From a bacterium (GTDB lineage Bacteria > Spirochaetota > UBA4802 > UBA5550), in NCBI GenBank assembly GCA_024224995.1, contig JAAENB010000844.1:1-13041 (forward strand): a DNA stretch of 13,041 bases, written 5' to 3'. Shown in pieces: positions 6,840 to 13,041 of this stretch (position 1 is its first letter; every line of letters begins with the position of its first letter). The notes beneath the pieces are model-generated. The model did not search any database. It was not told the DNA's origin and was given only the letters and a program-made list of their open reading frames with translations. A program made the position numbers and the translations under genes.

Positions 6840-8840
6840 ATGAAAGCCTATCTCGAATATAATGACAATACATCAAATAAGTTCTGGAAAATTGAAGTCA
6901 GGGGAAAAATGCATACGATCCAATACGGAAAAATAGGATCACAGGGCCGGAACAAGAAAAAAGAATTTACTTCAAAAGAAGAAGCGAAAAAAGCAGCGGA
7001 GAAACTTATTGCTTCAAAGCTTAAATTGGGATACGCGGAAGTTTTATCCGCTCAAAACTCACTGGAAAATAAGAAAATAGCCAGTAAAAGAAAAAGAAAA
7101 AAGTTATATGACGAATTGTCATTGGCAATAGAGAAAAATGATCTTTCTTTTATGAAGGAATTGCTCTCTGAGACGGGAGTAGAAGAAGCAATACATATAG
7201 CAGTCCAGGAAATCCCCCATGACGGAAGTAATGACGCTCTTATGATGCTGCTTGAAACCAGGCCCAATGAACACGCCCTTTCCTCCTCACTGTGCAATGC
7301 CATATATGCCGACAGGATAGATATGATAAAAACCCTCATAGACTCACAGCAGCCCATGAACAAAGGGGAAGCATTGATTACCGCGATTGAAGAAGGAAAA
7401 ACTGAAATAGTTTCGCTCCTCTTAGACCTGGGAAATGATGTGAATTATGCCATGCATAAACCCGATGAAATATACACCCCGCTCATTACTGCCATTAAAG
7501 CAAAAAACGTAAAGATCATAAAACTGCTCATTGCTCATGGGGTTGATGTAAACCTGAAAACAACCGATTCCGAATTGCCCCTTGATGCAGCAGCACGGCT
7601 TAGCAATAAAACCATCTGCATGCTTATGAAAGAGGCAGGAGCTCATAATATTACTCCGGAAGATCTGAATATCAAAGAAGCTGCGATTAACAATTTCCCC
7701 GACCGGGTAAAACTACTCGTGAAAAAAGCATCAAAAGAAGACATGGAAATAGCCTTGAGATATGCCGCGAATAGCGGCTTTTACGATATTGTAAAAATCC
7801 TGCTGAAAAAAAAGCTGTCCAAAAACGCCCTTAATGACGCCCTGGTCTCTTCATGCTCGGGCGGAAACGGAACGGTTACAGTGGTGCAGGCCCTTATTGA
7901 TGCCGGTGCCGATGTCTCAGCTGAAGGGACTGTTGGCTACACAACACTCAAATGGGCTCGCAAAAATAATAACCATGATATTATTGCATTACTGGAAAAA
8001 AAAGGGGTCATAGAGCACCAGGAAACGATCAAGACCCGTTCCAGGAAAAAAGTCGAAGAGATTGAAAATGAAATAATTAAAAATCCCAGCCCTTTTATTC
8101 GCATCCTTATGGAAGAGATCGAAGCGATAGAGGACATGGAAGAAACATTCGATGATGAAGAGGAAGATCCCGATTCGGAAGAAATAATAAAACCCTGGGA
8201 AAGCAACCTGGGCTGTCTCCCCTATCTTCCCAAAACATTTTCCATGCCCAGAGATCCCGATGGTGAATTTCTGGCCTTTTTTGCCCAGATCAATTTTGAA
8301 GAAATGCCTCCAATCCCCGGTTTTCCTAAAAAAGGCATTCTTCAGTTCTATATCAATCCCGAAAGCGGCAGCTGGAATACCGCGTATGAGGTTGTATTTT
8401 TTAGATCCGTTATTAAAGACGCCCGGAAACTGCAGGCTCCGCCGGAATACGAAAAGGTGTTAAAAAGCTGCTATAAAATGGACTTCAGAAAAGATACTGC
8501 CTATCCCTATCCCCGGGATTATCACTTTGATACAATTATGAAAAAATTTAGAGGACTGGGAATGGAAGTTGAAGAACGGGTGGAAGCTCATTTTAGTGAT
8601 TTCCAGGGAGAAAATGCGGGCCACCGCATTGGCGGATACGCCTTTTTTACCCGGGAAGATCCACGGCAATCGAAAAAATATAAAAATTATATTCTCCTGC
8701 TGCAAATCGACCAGCTGGACAGTGAAGCGGACCAGAATACCCTGTGGAAAAGCAGTGGTGTGGGAAACTTTTTTATCCATCCCGATGATCTTAAAAAACG
8801 GGATTTTTCGAAAGTTCTGTTTCACTGGGATTGTTATTGA
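6840..8840 (+). CDS. WGR-ankyrin-DUF1963 (YwqG-like) fusion protein
   Basis: 666 residues in three parts. (1) WGR domain, ~1-70, with FWKIEV and QYGKIGSQG; WGR domains bind nucleic acid in eukaryotic PARPs and occur in many bacterial proteins of unknown role. (2) A helical solenoid of about nine degenerate ankyrin repeats, ~85-395; clear units include EIVSLLLDLGNDVN, KIIKLLIAHGVDVN and VVQALIDAGADVS. (3) After an acidic linker (~423-449, mostly Glu/Asp), a DUF1963/YwqG-like domain, ~451-666, with GCLPYLP, FLAFFAQINF and PGFPKKGILQFYI. No signal peptide or TM, so cytoplasmic. The start has AAGGAG 5 bases upstream. It is a single-gene unit behind a strong-looking promoter. The function is unknown: WGR suggests a nucleic-acid or modified-protein ligand and ankyrins a protein partner, but no catalytic residue can be named. 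Confidence 0.88.
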   Translation: MKAYLEYNDNTSNKFWKIEVRGKMHTIQYGKIGSQGRNKKKEFTSKEEAKKAAEKLIASKLKLGYAEVLSAQNSLENKKIASKRKRKKLYDELSLAIEKNDLSFMKELLSETGVEEAIHIAVQEIPHDGSNDALMMLLETRPNEHALSSSLCNAIYADRIDMIKTLIDSQQPMNKGEALITAIEEGKTEIVSLLLDLGNDVNYAMHKPDEIYTPLITAIKAKNVKIIKLLIAHGVDVNLKTTDSELPLDAAARLSNKTICMLMKEAGAHNITPEDLNIKEAAINNFPDRVKLLVKKASKEDMEIALRYAANSGFYDIVKILLKKKLSKNALNDALVSSCSGGNGTVTVVQALIDAGADVSAEGTVGYTTLKWARKNNNHDIIALLEKKGVIEHQETIKTRSRKKVEEIENEIIKNPSPFIRILMEEIEAIEDMEETFDDEEEDPDSEEIIKPWESNLGCLPYLPKTFSMPRDPDGEFLAFFAQINFEEMPPIPGFPKKGILQFYINPESGSWNTAYEVVFFRSVIKDARKLQAPPEYEKVLKSCYKMDFRKDTAYPYPRDYHFDTIMKKFRGLGMEVEERVEAHFSDFQGENAGHRIGGYAFFTREDPRQSKKYKNYILLLQIDQLDSEADQNTLWKSSGVGNFFIHPDDLKKRDFSKVLFHWDCY

Positions 8841-8852
8841 TCTGCGGTTGAT

Positions 8853-8880
8853 ATTTAATTAATAATTAAATTCCTTGACA
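8853..8880 (+). promoter_or_regulatory. AT-only palindrome next to a TTGACA box upstream of plsC
   Basis: ATTTAATTA (8853-8861) and TAATTAAAT (8863-8871) form a perfect palindrome 13 bases after the preceding stop codon. It is followed by a consensus -35 box TTGACA (8875-8880). No good -10 box lies 16-18 bases downstream, so the promoter call is weak; the palindrome could instead be an operator or a weak transcript end. Confidence 0.3.
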
Positions 8881-8971
8881 TCCATTTGTGAATATGTGCT
8901 TTTGTTTGGACAAATATAAAACAGCACATCGAACGTTGTTCAGAATTTAATAAAAATCCGGGACTATTACC

Positions 8972-9724
8972 ATGATTAGAGATATTAAACCCCTCCTCTA
9001 CCTTTACCGTGTATATCAATACCTTATTTATTTTCCGCTTCTTGGCCTGTTTACAGCCTTTTTCGGCTCAATGGCAGTGCTCATGGGCTTATTATTCGGC
9101 CCCAGGATAGGTGCCTACAGCGGCATTGCCTGGGCCCGGTTTAACGCCTATATAACCCCCATGTTTGTAAAAGTTTCGGGGCGGGAAAATGTAGACAAAA
9201 AGCAATCATATGTCATTATTGTCAACCATCAAAGCCAGTATGACATTTTCGTAGTATACGGCTGGCTTCTGGTCGATTTCCGCTGGGTAATGAAGATCCA
9301 GCTGCGAAAGGTTCCCTTTCTCGGCTATGCCTGTTACAAGGTTGGCCATATTTTCATTGACCGGTCCAACCGGGACGCTGCCCTTGCTTCAATTAATGCC
9401 GCAAAAGAGACTCTCATTGACGGTATTTCAGTAGTCTTTTTCCCCGAAGGAAAACGAAGTCAAGACGGCAATCTCATTGATTTCAAAAAAGGCGCGTTCA
9501 AATTCGCCCTTGACATTGGACTTCCCCTGCTGCCCGTTACCATTGTGGGCTCAAGAAATCTTCTCCCCGGTGACTCACTCGCTCTCTTCCCGGGAAAAGC
9601 AAAAATGATAATCCACGAACCAATTTCGACTGAAGGCTATACCGACGATAACATGCAAGAATTGATGGATAAAGCAAAAGCATCAATACAGCAAGGTTTT
9701 GAGATGGAAGCGGTTAAGAACTAA
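8972..9724 (+). CDS. plsC: 1-acyl-sn-glycerol-3-phosphate acyltransferase
   Basis: 250 residues, the standard length for PlsC, which acylates lysophosphatidic acid to phosphatidic acid at the inner membrane. It has an N-terminal hydrophobic stretch ~17-45 for membrane association, the catalytic block NHQSQYD (Asn85, His86, Asp91), the substrate-binding block FPEGKRS (157-163), and a later LPLLPVTIVGS stretch typical of the family. Everything needed for activity is present. The Shine-Dalgarno sequence is weak (GGGA ~9 bases before the ATG), suggesting modest translation. It is transcribed alone; the 3' end abuts a hairpin/heptad repeat and a convergent gene. The acyltransferase family is sure; the exact acyl acceptor is inferred. 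Confidence 0.9.
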   Translation: MIRDIKPLLYLYRVYQYLIYFPLLGLFTAFFGSMAVLMGLLFGPRIGAYSGIAWARFNAYITPMFVKVSGRENVDKKQSYVIIVNHQSQYDIFVVYGWLLVDFRWVMKIQLRKVPFLGYACYKVGHIFIDRSNRDAALASINAAKETLIDGISVVFFPEGKRSQDGNLIDFKKGAFKFALDIGLPLLPVTIVGSRNLLPGDSLALFPGKAKMIIHEPISTEGYTDDNMQELMDKAKASIQQGFEMEAVKN

Positions 9725-9728
9725 AAAA

Positions 9729-9778
9729 GAAGGTAACCGGTGGCCCAGCGGGCCGGGTTATCGGTTATCGGTAAGAAC
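9729..9778. repeat. 50-bp hairpin-plus-heptad repeat, copy 1
   Basis: Starts five bases after the plsC stop and runs into the 3' end of the convergent gene. GGTAACCGG (9732-9740) pairs with CCGGGTTATC (9753-9762), with one bulged G and one wobble. Three 7-mers follow from 9756: GGTTATC, GGTTATC, GGTAAGA. A second copy lies at 12769-12818, matching at 43 of 51 aligned columns by hand count. Lying between convergent genes, it could stop transcription from either side. Confidence 0.8.
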
Positions 9779-10312
9779 CTCTCTAATCCCATTCCGGAAA
9801 TCCGCTTCGCTGATTGTGTTTTTTAAATACGCGGCAATGAGTCTTTGCACGGGAACCGGGAAACCATCCCAGTAGACCTGGGCCCATCCCTGGGGCATGC
9901 TTCGTTTCTCTTTCTCAGACATCTGGCCCGTACTGTAGGCAATAAAGTGTTTAATCATTTTAAGCAGCATGTCAGGGGCAAGTTTTTTCTTTGCACCATT
10001 ATCATGAAACGTAGGAAGACTCTCCCTGAGCAGGGCGTCCAGCTCTTCCGGGGTAATATCCGGTTTATGCTGCCGGGCCAGGTTAATAACCAACATCCGC
10101 GCGGTCTCCCGGATACTTTCAGTTGAGGCCCCAACCTGCTCATTGATTTGTTCGCTCATTTCACGGGCCATCCTGCTAAAATCAAGCCCTTCCAGACTTA
10201 CATTCTTTTGTTTCCGCTCTTTAAGCAGATGATTCACTTCGGCTCTCTCCTCAGGAGAGGCATTCGCTAAAAATTCCTTAATTATCCGTTCTGTATCCCG
10301 GTCGTTGCCCAT
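9758..10312 (-). CDS. helical protein of unknown function
   Basis: 184 residues; I do not recognise the family. It looks soluble and almost wholly alpha-helical, with no signal peptide or TM segment and no cysteine. The N-terminal ~90 residues are highly charged (ERIIKEFLANASPEERAEVN, then MAREMSEQINEQ) and may form coiled coil. The C-terminal part has GWAQVYWDGFPVPVQRLIAAYL, a more hydrophobic, probably globular segment. Codon use and length make it a credible gene, but the start ATG lacks a clear ribosome site. Its final codons (TDNR, stop) come from the heptad repeat at 9756-9776, so the C-terminus may have been shaped by repeat insertion. It is convergent with plsC and divergent from the VWA lipoprotein gene. 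Confidence 0.7.
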   Translation of the reverse strand: MGNDRDTERIIKEFLANASPEERAEVNHLLKERKQKNVSLEGLDFSRMAREMSEQINEQVGASTESIRETARMLVINLARQHKPDITPEELDALLRESLPTFHDNGAKKKLAPDMLLKMIKHFIAYSTGQMSEKEKRSMPQGWAQVYWDGFPVPVQRLIAAYLKNTISEADFRNGIREVLTDNR

Positions 10313-10389
10313 AAGTCAATATTGAGCTTTCCAGCCTATTGCTGTCAAGCCAAGAAACAAAAAATTTTGGGAACTTTTTAAAAAAAAAT

Positions 10390-10418
10390 TTGTCAATTAA
10401 GTAAGCAAAACAATTAAA
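10390..10418 (+). promoter_or_regulatory. weak candidate promoter of the VWA lipoprotein gene
   Basis: TTGTCA (10390-10395) and ATTAAA (10413-10418) are spaced by 17 bases; the -35 is good (five of six), the -10 poor. The site lies in an A/T-rich stretch just upstream of the AAGGAG ribosome site (10431-10436). Confidence 0.3.
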
Positions 10419-10443
10419 CAGATAAAAAACAAGGAGTACTACC

Positions 10444-12135
10444 ATGAAAATCAGAATACTGCCTAAGATCCTATCGGTACTTTTCCCGGTACTGGCTGTT
10501 TTCCTCTTCAGTTCCCTGTTTACGGGGTGCGGGAAATCGGGAATGAAACTGGAAAATGTGCTGAGTGACGACCGCGCAGCGGCCTCGCCACGGGAGTACG
10601 AAAAAAAATTAAGTAAACCATCGGCCAGTGTAATGAGGTCCCGGCGAGACAGCAAAGATAAATTCTATGCCGGAGAGATCGCGGCTTCCCCGGATACCGG
10701 GTACATCGAACACAATACCGAAGAGTACGACAAGATCAGGGAAAACGAATTTAAGACCGTTTCAAACGATCCCCTGTCGACCTTCTCCATTGACGTTGAC
10801 ACTGCCTCTTATACCAATGTACGGCGCTTTATCCGTTCCAGTCAGCTGCCGCCAAAAGGCGCGGTCCGTATTGAAGAAATGATCAATTATTTTACCTATG
10901 AGTATCCCCAGCCAACAGACGGGCATCCTTTTTCAATTACCACGGAAATTGCCTCCTGTCCATGGAACAGTAAAAACAGGCTCATCCATATTGGCCTGCA
11001 AGGAAAATCTCTCGATTTCAAGAACCTGAATCCCAGCAACCTGGTTTTTCTTATAGATTCTTCAGGTTCCATGGGCTCATCGAATAAGCTTCCTCTTTTG
11101 AAAAAATCGCTCAAATTACTGCTTAATGAAATGGGCAGCAAAGACCGCATCGCCATTGTTGCCTATGCCGGTTCTGCCGGGCTGATCCTGCCCTCTACTC
11201 CGGCTCGTGAGGAAGACAAAATCCTCGCGGCTCTTGACAGGCTAAGCGCAGGCGGGTCAACTGCCGGGGGCGCGGGCATTAAACTTGCCTATGCTGTTGC
11301 GAAGAAAAACCTTATTACAGGCGGCAACAACCGGGTTATCCTCTCAACGGACGGTGACTTCAATATAGGAACATCTTCCACAAGCGAGCTGGTAGACCTG
11401 ATCGAAGAAAAAAGAAAGGACGATATTTTTCTTACCATATGCGGTTTTGGTATGGGAAACTATAAAGACGGCCGTATGGAACAGATCAGTAATGCCGGGA
11501 ACGGGAATTACTTCTACATCGACAGCATCAGGGAAGCTAAAAAAGTTTTTGTTACGGAAATGCGGGCAAATATGTTTACCATTGCCAAAGACGTTAAGAT
11601 CCAGATAGAATTCAACCCGACACGAATAAAAGCATACCGCCTCGTTGGATATGAGAACAGGATGCTGGCAAAAGAAGATTTTAATAACGACAAAAAAGAC
11701 GCCGGAGAACTTGGCGCCGGACACACGGTCACTGCCCTCTACGAAATAGTTCCGGCCGGATCAAAACAGCCCGCCCCCCTGAACAGTGTTGATCCCTTAA
11801 AATACCAGGAAACCGTGCTCAAGGCGGGCGCCGCGTCGAGCAGCGAGATCATGACCGTTAAATTACGGTATAAACCGCCAAGAAAAAACACCAGCACGCT
11901 CATTAGCATGCCGGTCACGGACACCGATCAGACTCTTGGCGAGAGCTCTAACAATTTCAAATTCTCCGCGGCTGTTGCCGGGTTTGGCATGCTGCTGCGG
12001 GACTCTCAATTCAAGAACGACCTTTCGTATAAACAGGTGCTGGCTCTGGCTAAAAGATCCAGGGGCGAAGACAGCAACGGCTACCGCAGCGAGTTTGTTT
12101 CTCTTGTAGAAACCTGCGCTCTTCTAAAAAGATAG
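10444..12135 (+). CDS. lipoprotein with von Willebrand factor A and DUF3520 domains (YfbK-like)
   Basis: 563 residues. The N-terminus is a lipoprotein signal: MKIR..., a hydrophobic core, and lipobox FTGC with Cys29 as the predicted lipidated residue, so it is anchored on the periplasmic face or outer membrane. Then come a linker, a VWA-associated N-terminal domain (~75-190, DPLSTFSIDVDTASYTNVRR), a VWA domain (~195-375) with a complete MIDAS metal site (Asp205, Ser207, Ser209 of DSSGS, Thr273 and Asp303), and a DUF3520-type tail ending in EFVSLVETCALL. This is the architecture of E. coli YfbK, whose biochemical role is not established; VWA/MIDAS domains bind protein ligands through a divalent metal. 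AAGGAG lies 7 bases before the ATG. Transcribed alone, with the unknown helical gene divergent. The stop codon runs into a heptad tract. Confidence 0.9.
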   Translation: MKIRILPKILSVLFPVLAVFLFSSLFTGCGKSGMKLENVLSDDRAAASPREYEKKLSKPSASVMRSRRDSKDKFYAGEIAASPDTGYIEHNTEEYDKIRENEFKTVSNDPLSTFSIDVDTASYTNVRRFIRSSQLPPKGAVRIEEMINYFTYEYPQPTDGHPFSITTEIASCPWNSKNRLIHIGLQGKSLDFKNLNPSNLVFLIDSSGSMGSSNKLPLLKKSLKLLLNEMGSKDRIAIVAYAGSAGLILPSTPAREEDKILAALDRLSAGGSTAGGAGIKLAYAVAKKNLITGGNNRVILSTDGDFNIGTSSTSELVDLIEEKRKDDIFLTICGFGMGNYKDGRMEQISNAGNGNYFYIDSIREAKKVFVTEMRANMFTIAKDVKIQIEFNPTRIKAYRLVGYENRMLAKEDFNNDKKDAGELGAGHTVTALYEIVPAGSKQPAPLNSVDPLKYQETVLKAGAASSSEIMTVKLRYKPPRKNTSTLISMPVTDTDQTLGESSNNFKFSAAVAGFGMLLRDSQFKNDLSYKQVLALAKRSRGEDSNGYRSEFVSLVETCALLKR

Positions 12136-12199
12136 GGATCAGGGGCCAGGGATCGGGGGTCGGTTAAGAGCAGCGGCCCCCTCCCCTCCGAGGGGTTCG
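12135..12199. repeat. heptad tandem repeat and G/C hairpin after the VWA gene
   Basis: From the last base of the stop codon: GGGATCA, GGGGCCA, GGGATCG and GGGGTCG (12135-12162), then GGTTAAG overlapping by one base. This is a 7-nt period with related units. The hairpin CCCCT (12183-12187), CCG, AGGGG (12191-12195) follows. The module CGGCCCC ... AGGGGTTCG (12174-12199) also occurs at 3773-3797 beside another heptad tract. Confidence 0.6.
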
Positions 12200-12241
12200 G
12201 CCCCGGACACAATCTTAGAAGCATTGAACTGTTTTATTCAA

Positions 12242-12293
12242 TTGACATACCCATGATCAGTGTGATAACATATAACCATGATATCATACTGAT
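12242..12293 (+). promoter_or_regulatory. promoter with overlapping inverted repeat
   Basis: TTGACA (12242-12247) and GATAAC (12264-12269) are spaced by 16 bases, a good sigma70-type match. An inverted repeat, ATCAGTGTGATA (12256-12267) and TATCATACTGAT (12282-12293), 11 of 12 paired, covers the -10 box and the predicted start site; ATGATATCAT (12278-12287) is also a perfect palindrome. The position is what an operator or 5' hairpin would occupy. The regulator is unknown. Confidence 0.5.
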
Positions 12294-12309
12294 TAATGGG
12301 AGATCACCA

Positions 12310-12765
12310 ATGAACTACAAACATACTCAAACCGGAATACTTATTATTATTTTATTGCTCATAACCATACTCATTACCGGGGGCAGTCTTATTCCAACCT
12401 GGAATATGTCGGCCCCGGGCCTGGGCTGGGTACGGTGGACACTGGTGGGGACAATGGCACTTCTTCTCCTGGCACTGGTGACCTTTTATTCTTTAACAGT
12501 CACTGTTGATGCTGCGGAAATAACCCTCAAATTCGGTATTGGGATTGTATCAAAAAAAATTCCCATTTCCGGCATTGCGTCCTGTGAAGCAGTCAAGAAT
12601 AAATGGATCTACGGATACGGCATCAGGTACATTGGCGACGGCGTATGGATGTATAATATCCAGGGAAACGATGCCGTGGAACTGACGCTCAAGGAAGGAA
12701 AAAAATTCAGGATCGGCACGGATGAACCGGCCGAACTCCTGCGCGTTATCCGGGAACAGCTTTAA
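12310..12765 (+). CDS. small two-TM membrane protein with bacterial PH-like domain
   Basis: 151 residues. A short cytoplasmic N-terminus is followed by TM1 (~9-28, ILIIILLLITILITGG), a short loop (PTWNMSAPGLGW) and TM2 (~43-64). The C-terminal ~85 residues are beta-rich with GYGIRYIGDGVWMYNIQG and VELTLKEGKKFRIGTDEP, the pattern of small bacterial PH-like (bPH) membrane proteins that usually carry no known enzyme activity. Start: an upstream in-frame ATG at 12253 lies inside the promoter; the ATG at 12310 has GGGAG at a spacing of 7 and is preferred. Transcribed alone; repeat copy 2 begins three bases after the stop. PH-like assignment is by pattern; the role is unknown. Confidence 0.75.
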   Translation: MNYKHTQTGILIIILLLITILITGGSLIPTWNMSAPGLGWVRWTLVGTMALLLLALVTFYSLTVTVDAAEITLKFGIGIVSKKIPISGIASCEAVKNKWIYGYGIRYIGDGVWMYNIQGNDAVELTLKEGKKFRIGTDEPAELLRVIREQL

Positions 12766-12768
12766 GGG

Positions 12769-12818
12769 GAAGGTAATCGGTGGCCTTGTGGCCGGGTGAT
12801 CGGTGATCGGTAAAGAAC
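12769..12818. repeat. 50-bp hairpin-plus-heptad repeat, copy 2
   Basis: Starts three bases after the stop of the small membrane protein. It has the same plan as 9729-9778: GGTAATCGG, a short GGCC-TTGT-GGCC inner hairpin, CCGGGTGATC, then heptads GGTGATC, GGTGATC, GGTAAAG (12795-12815). The T-to-G changes are the same in both heptads (GGTTATC to GGTGATC), as if units within a copy are kept alike. Confidence 0.8.
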
Positions 12819-13041
12819 AACACCGGTAGGGCCGGGAAAAATAGGTCAGAAACTGCGGTGCTACCGGGGTCTGTTTTGCGAAGATGCTCCGGCCAAGGGT
12901 TTGGTTCTGAGAGACGTTGCAGTGAACGCCTTTACTGGCTGGTTTCAGACCAGGGCTATGGGGATTTCTCATAGCGTGGGGTGCGACCCCTGCGAGGGGC
13001 TTCCAGCCCCACGTTATGATGAAGACGGCTCTATTGAAAAA
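12819..13041. other. structured non-coding DNA at the window edge
   Basis: No credible gene; the open frame on the minus strand here is mostly an overlap with the preceding gene. Three hairpins are visible: CCGGTAG (12823-12829) with CTACCGG (12861-12867); CTGGT-TTCAG-ACCAG (12939-12953); and a 12-bp stem, CATAGCGTGGGG (12970-12981) with CCCCACGTTATG (13007-13018), one G.U pair. Inside the last, CCCC-TGCGA-GGGG competes with GGGGCT-TCC-AGCCCC. The segment could be a dispersed repeat or the start of an RNA element continuing beyond the window. Confidence 0.45.

Noticed and set aside
12253..12309. Upstream ATG start for the small membrane protein
   Set aside because: It lies between the -35 and -10 boxes of the predicted promoter, so it could not be in that transcript; the ATG at 12310 has a proper ribosome site.
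12550..12972. 140-codon open frame on the minus strand
   Set aside because: Its 3' half lies antisense within the small membrane protein gene and its 5' half covers hairpins and repeat copy 2; the translation is low-complexity and lacks any domain pattern.

Overview
The window carries nine protein-coding genes, mostly single genes in mixed orientations, separated by intergenic DNA unusually rich in short repeats and hairpins. It looks like chromosomal DNA of a diderm bacterium. A spirochaete (treponeme-like) is my best guess, with low confidence. It rests on the double-length ThyX, the WGR/ankyrin protein, the lipoprotein with a YfbK-type VWA domain, and hairpin loops carrying a GTTTGAGC...GCGAGTT motif that I associate with such genomes. 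No rRNA, tRNA, CRISPR array, transposase or phage gene is visible.

Layout. At 145-3756 a sigma70-like promoter precedes a two-gene signalling operon: a membrane hybrid histidine kinase ending in a receiver domain, and a soluble receiver-kinase protein, joined by an ATGA overlap. A metal-dependent amidohydrolase (3866-4687, minus) converges on it. The 484-bp gap upstream of the amidohydrolase separates it from the divergent thyX gene (5172-6638). This gap holds two long, nearly perfect inverted repeats with mostly different stems but nearly the same loop, plus a heptad tract. Next come a WGR-ankyrin-DUF1963 fusion protein behind a strong-looking promoter (6840-8840), a PlsC-type acyltransferase (8972-9724), a helical protein of unknown function on the minus strand (9758-10312), a VWA/DUF3520 lipoprotein (10444-12135) and a small two-TM protein with a PH-like tail (12310-12765). 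The last 276 bp contain no convincing gene but several hairpins.

Only the two kinases form a clear operon; their architecture suggests a multi-step phosphorelay. ThyX (dTMP synthesis) and PlsC (phosphatidic acid synthesis) are housekeeping enzymes. The rest are not obviously linked in pathway.

The most unusual material is non-coding: (i) the two fold-back elements with a conserved loop at 4728-4815 and 4939-5058; (ii) tracts of degenerate tandem repeats at five places, all with a 7-nt period, four of them at or just past stop codons; (iii) a ~50-bp hairpin-plus-heptad repeat present twice, 3 kb apart.
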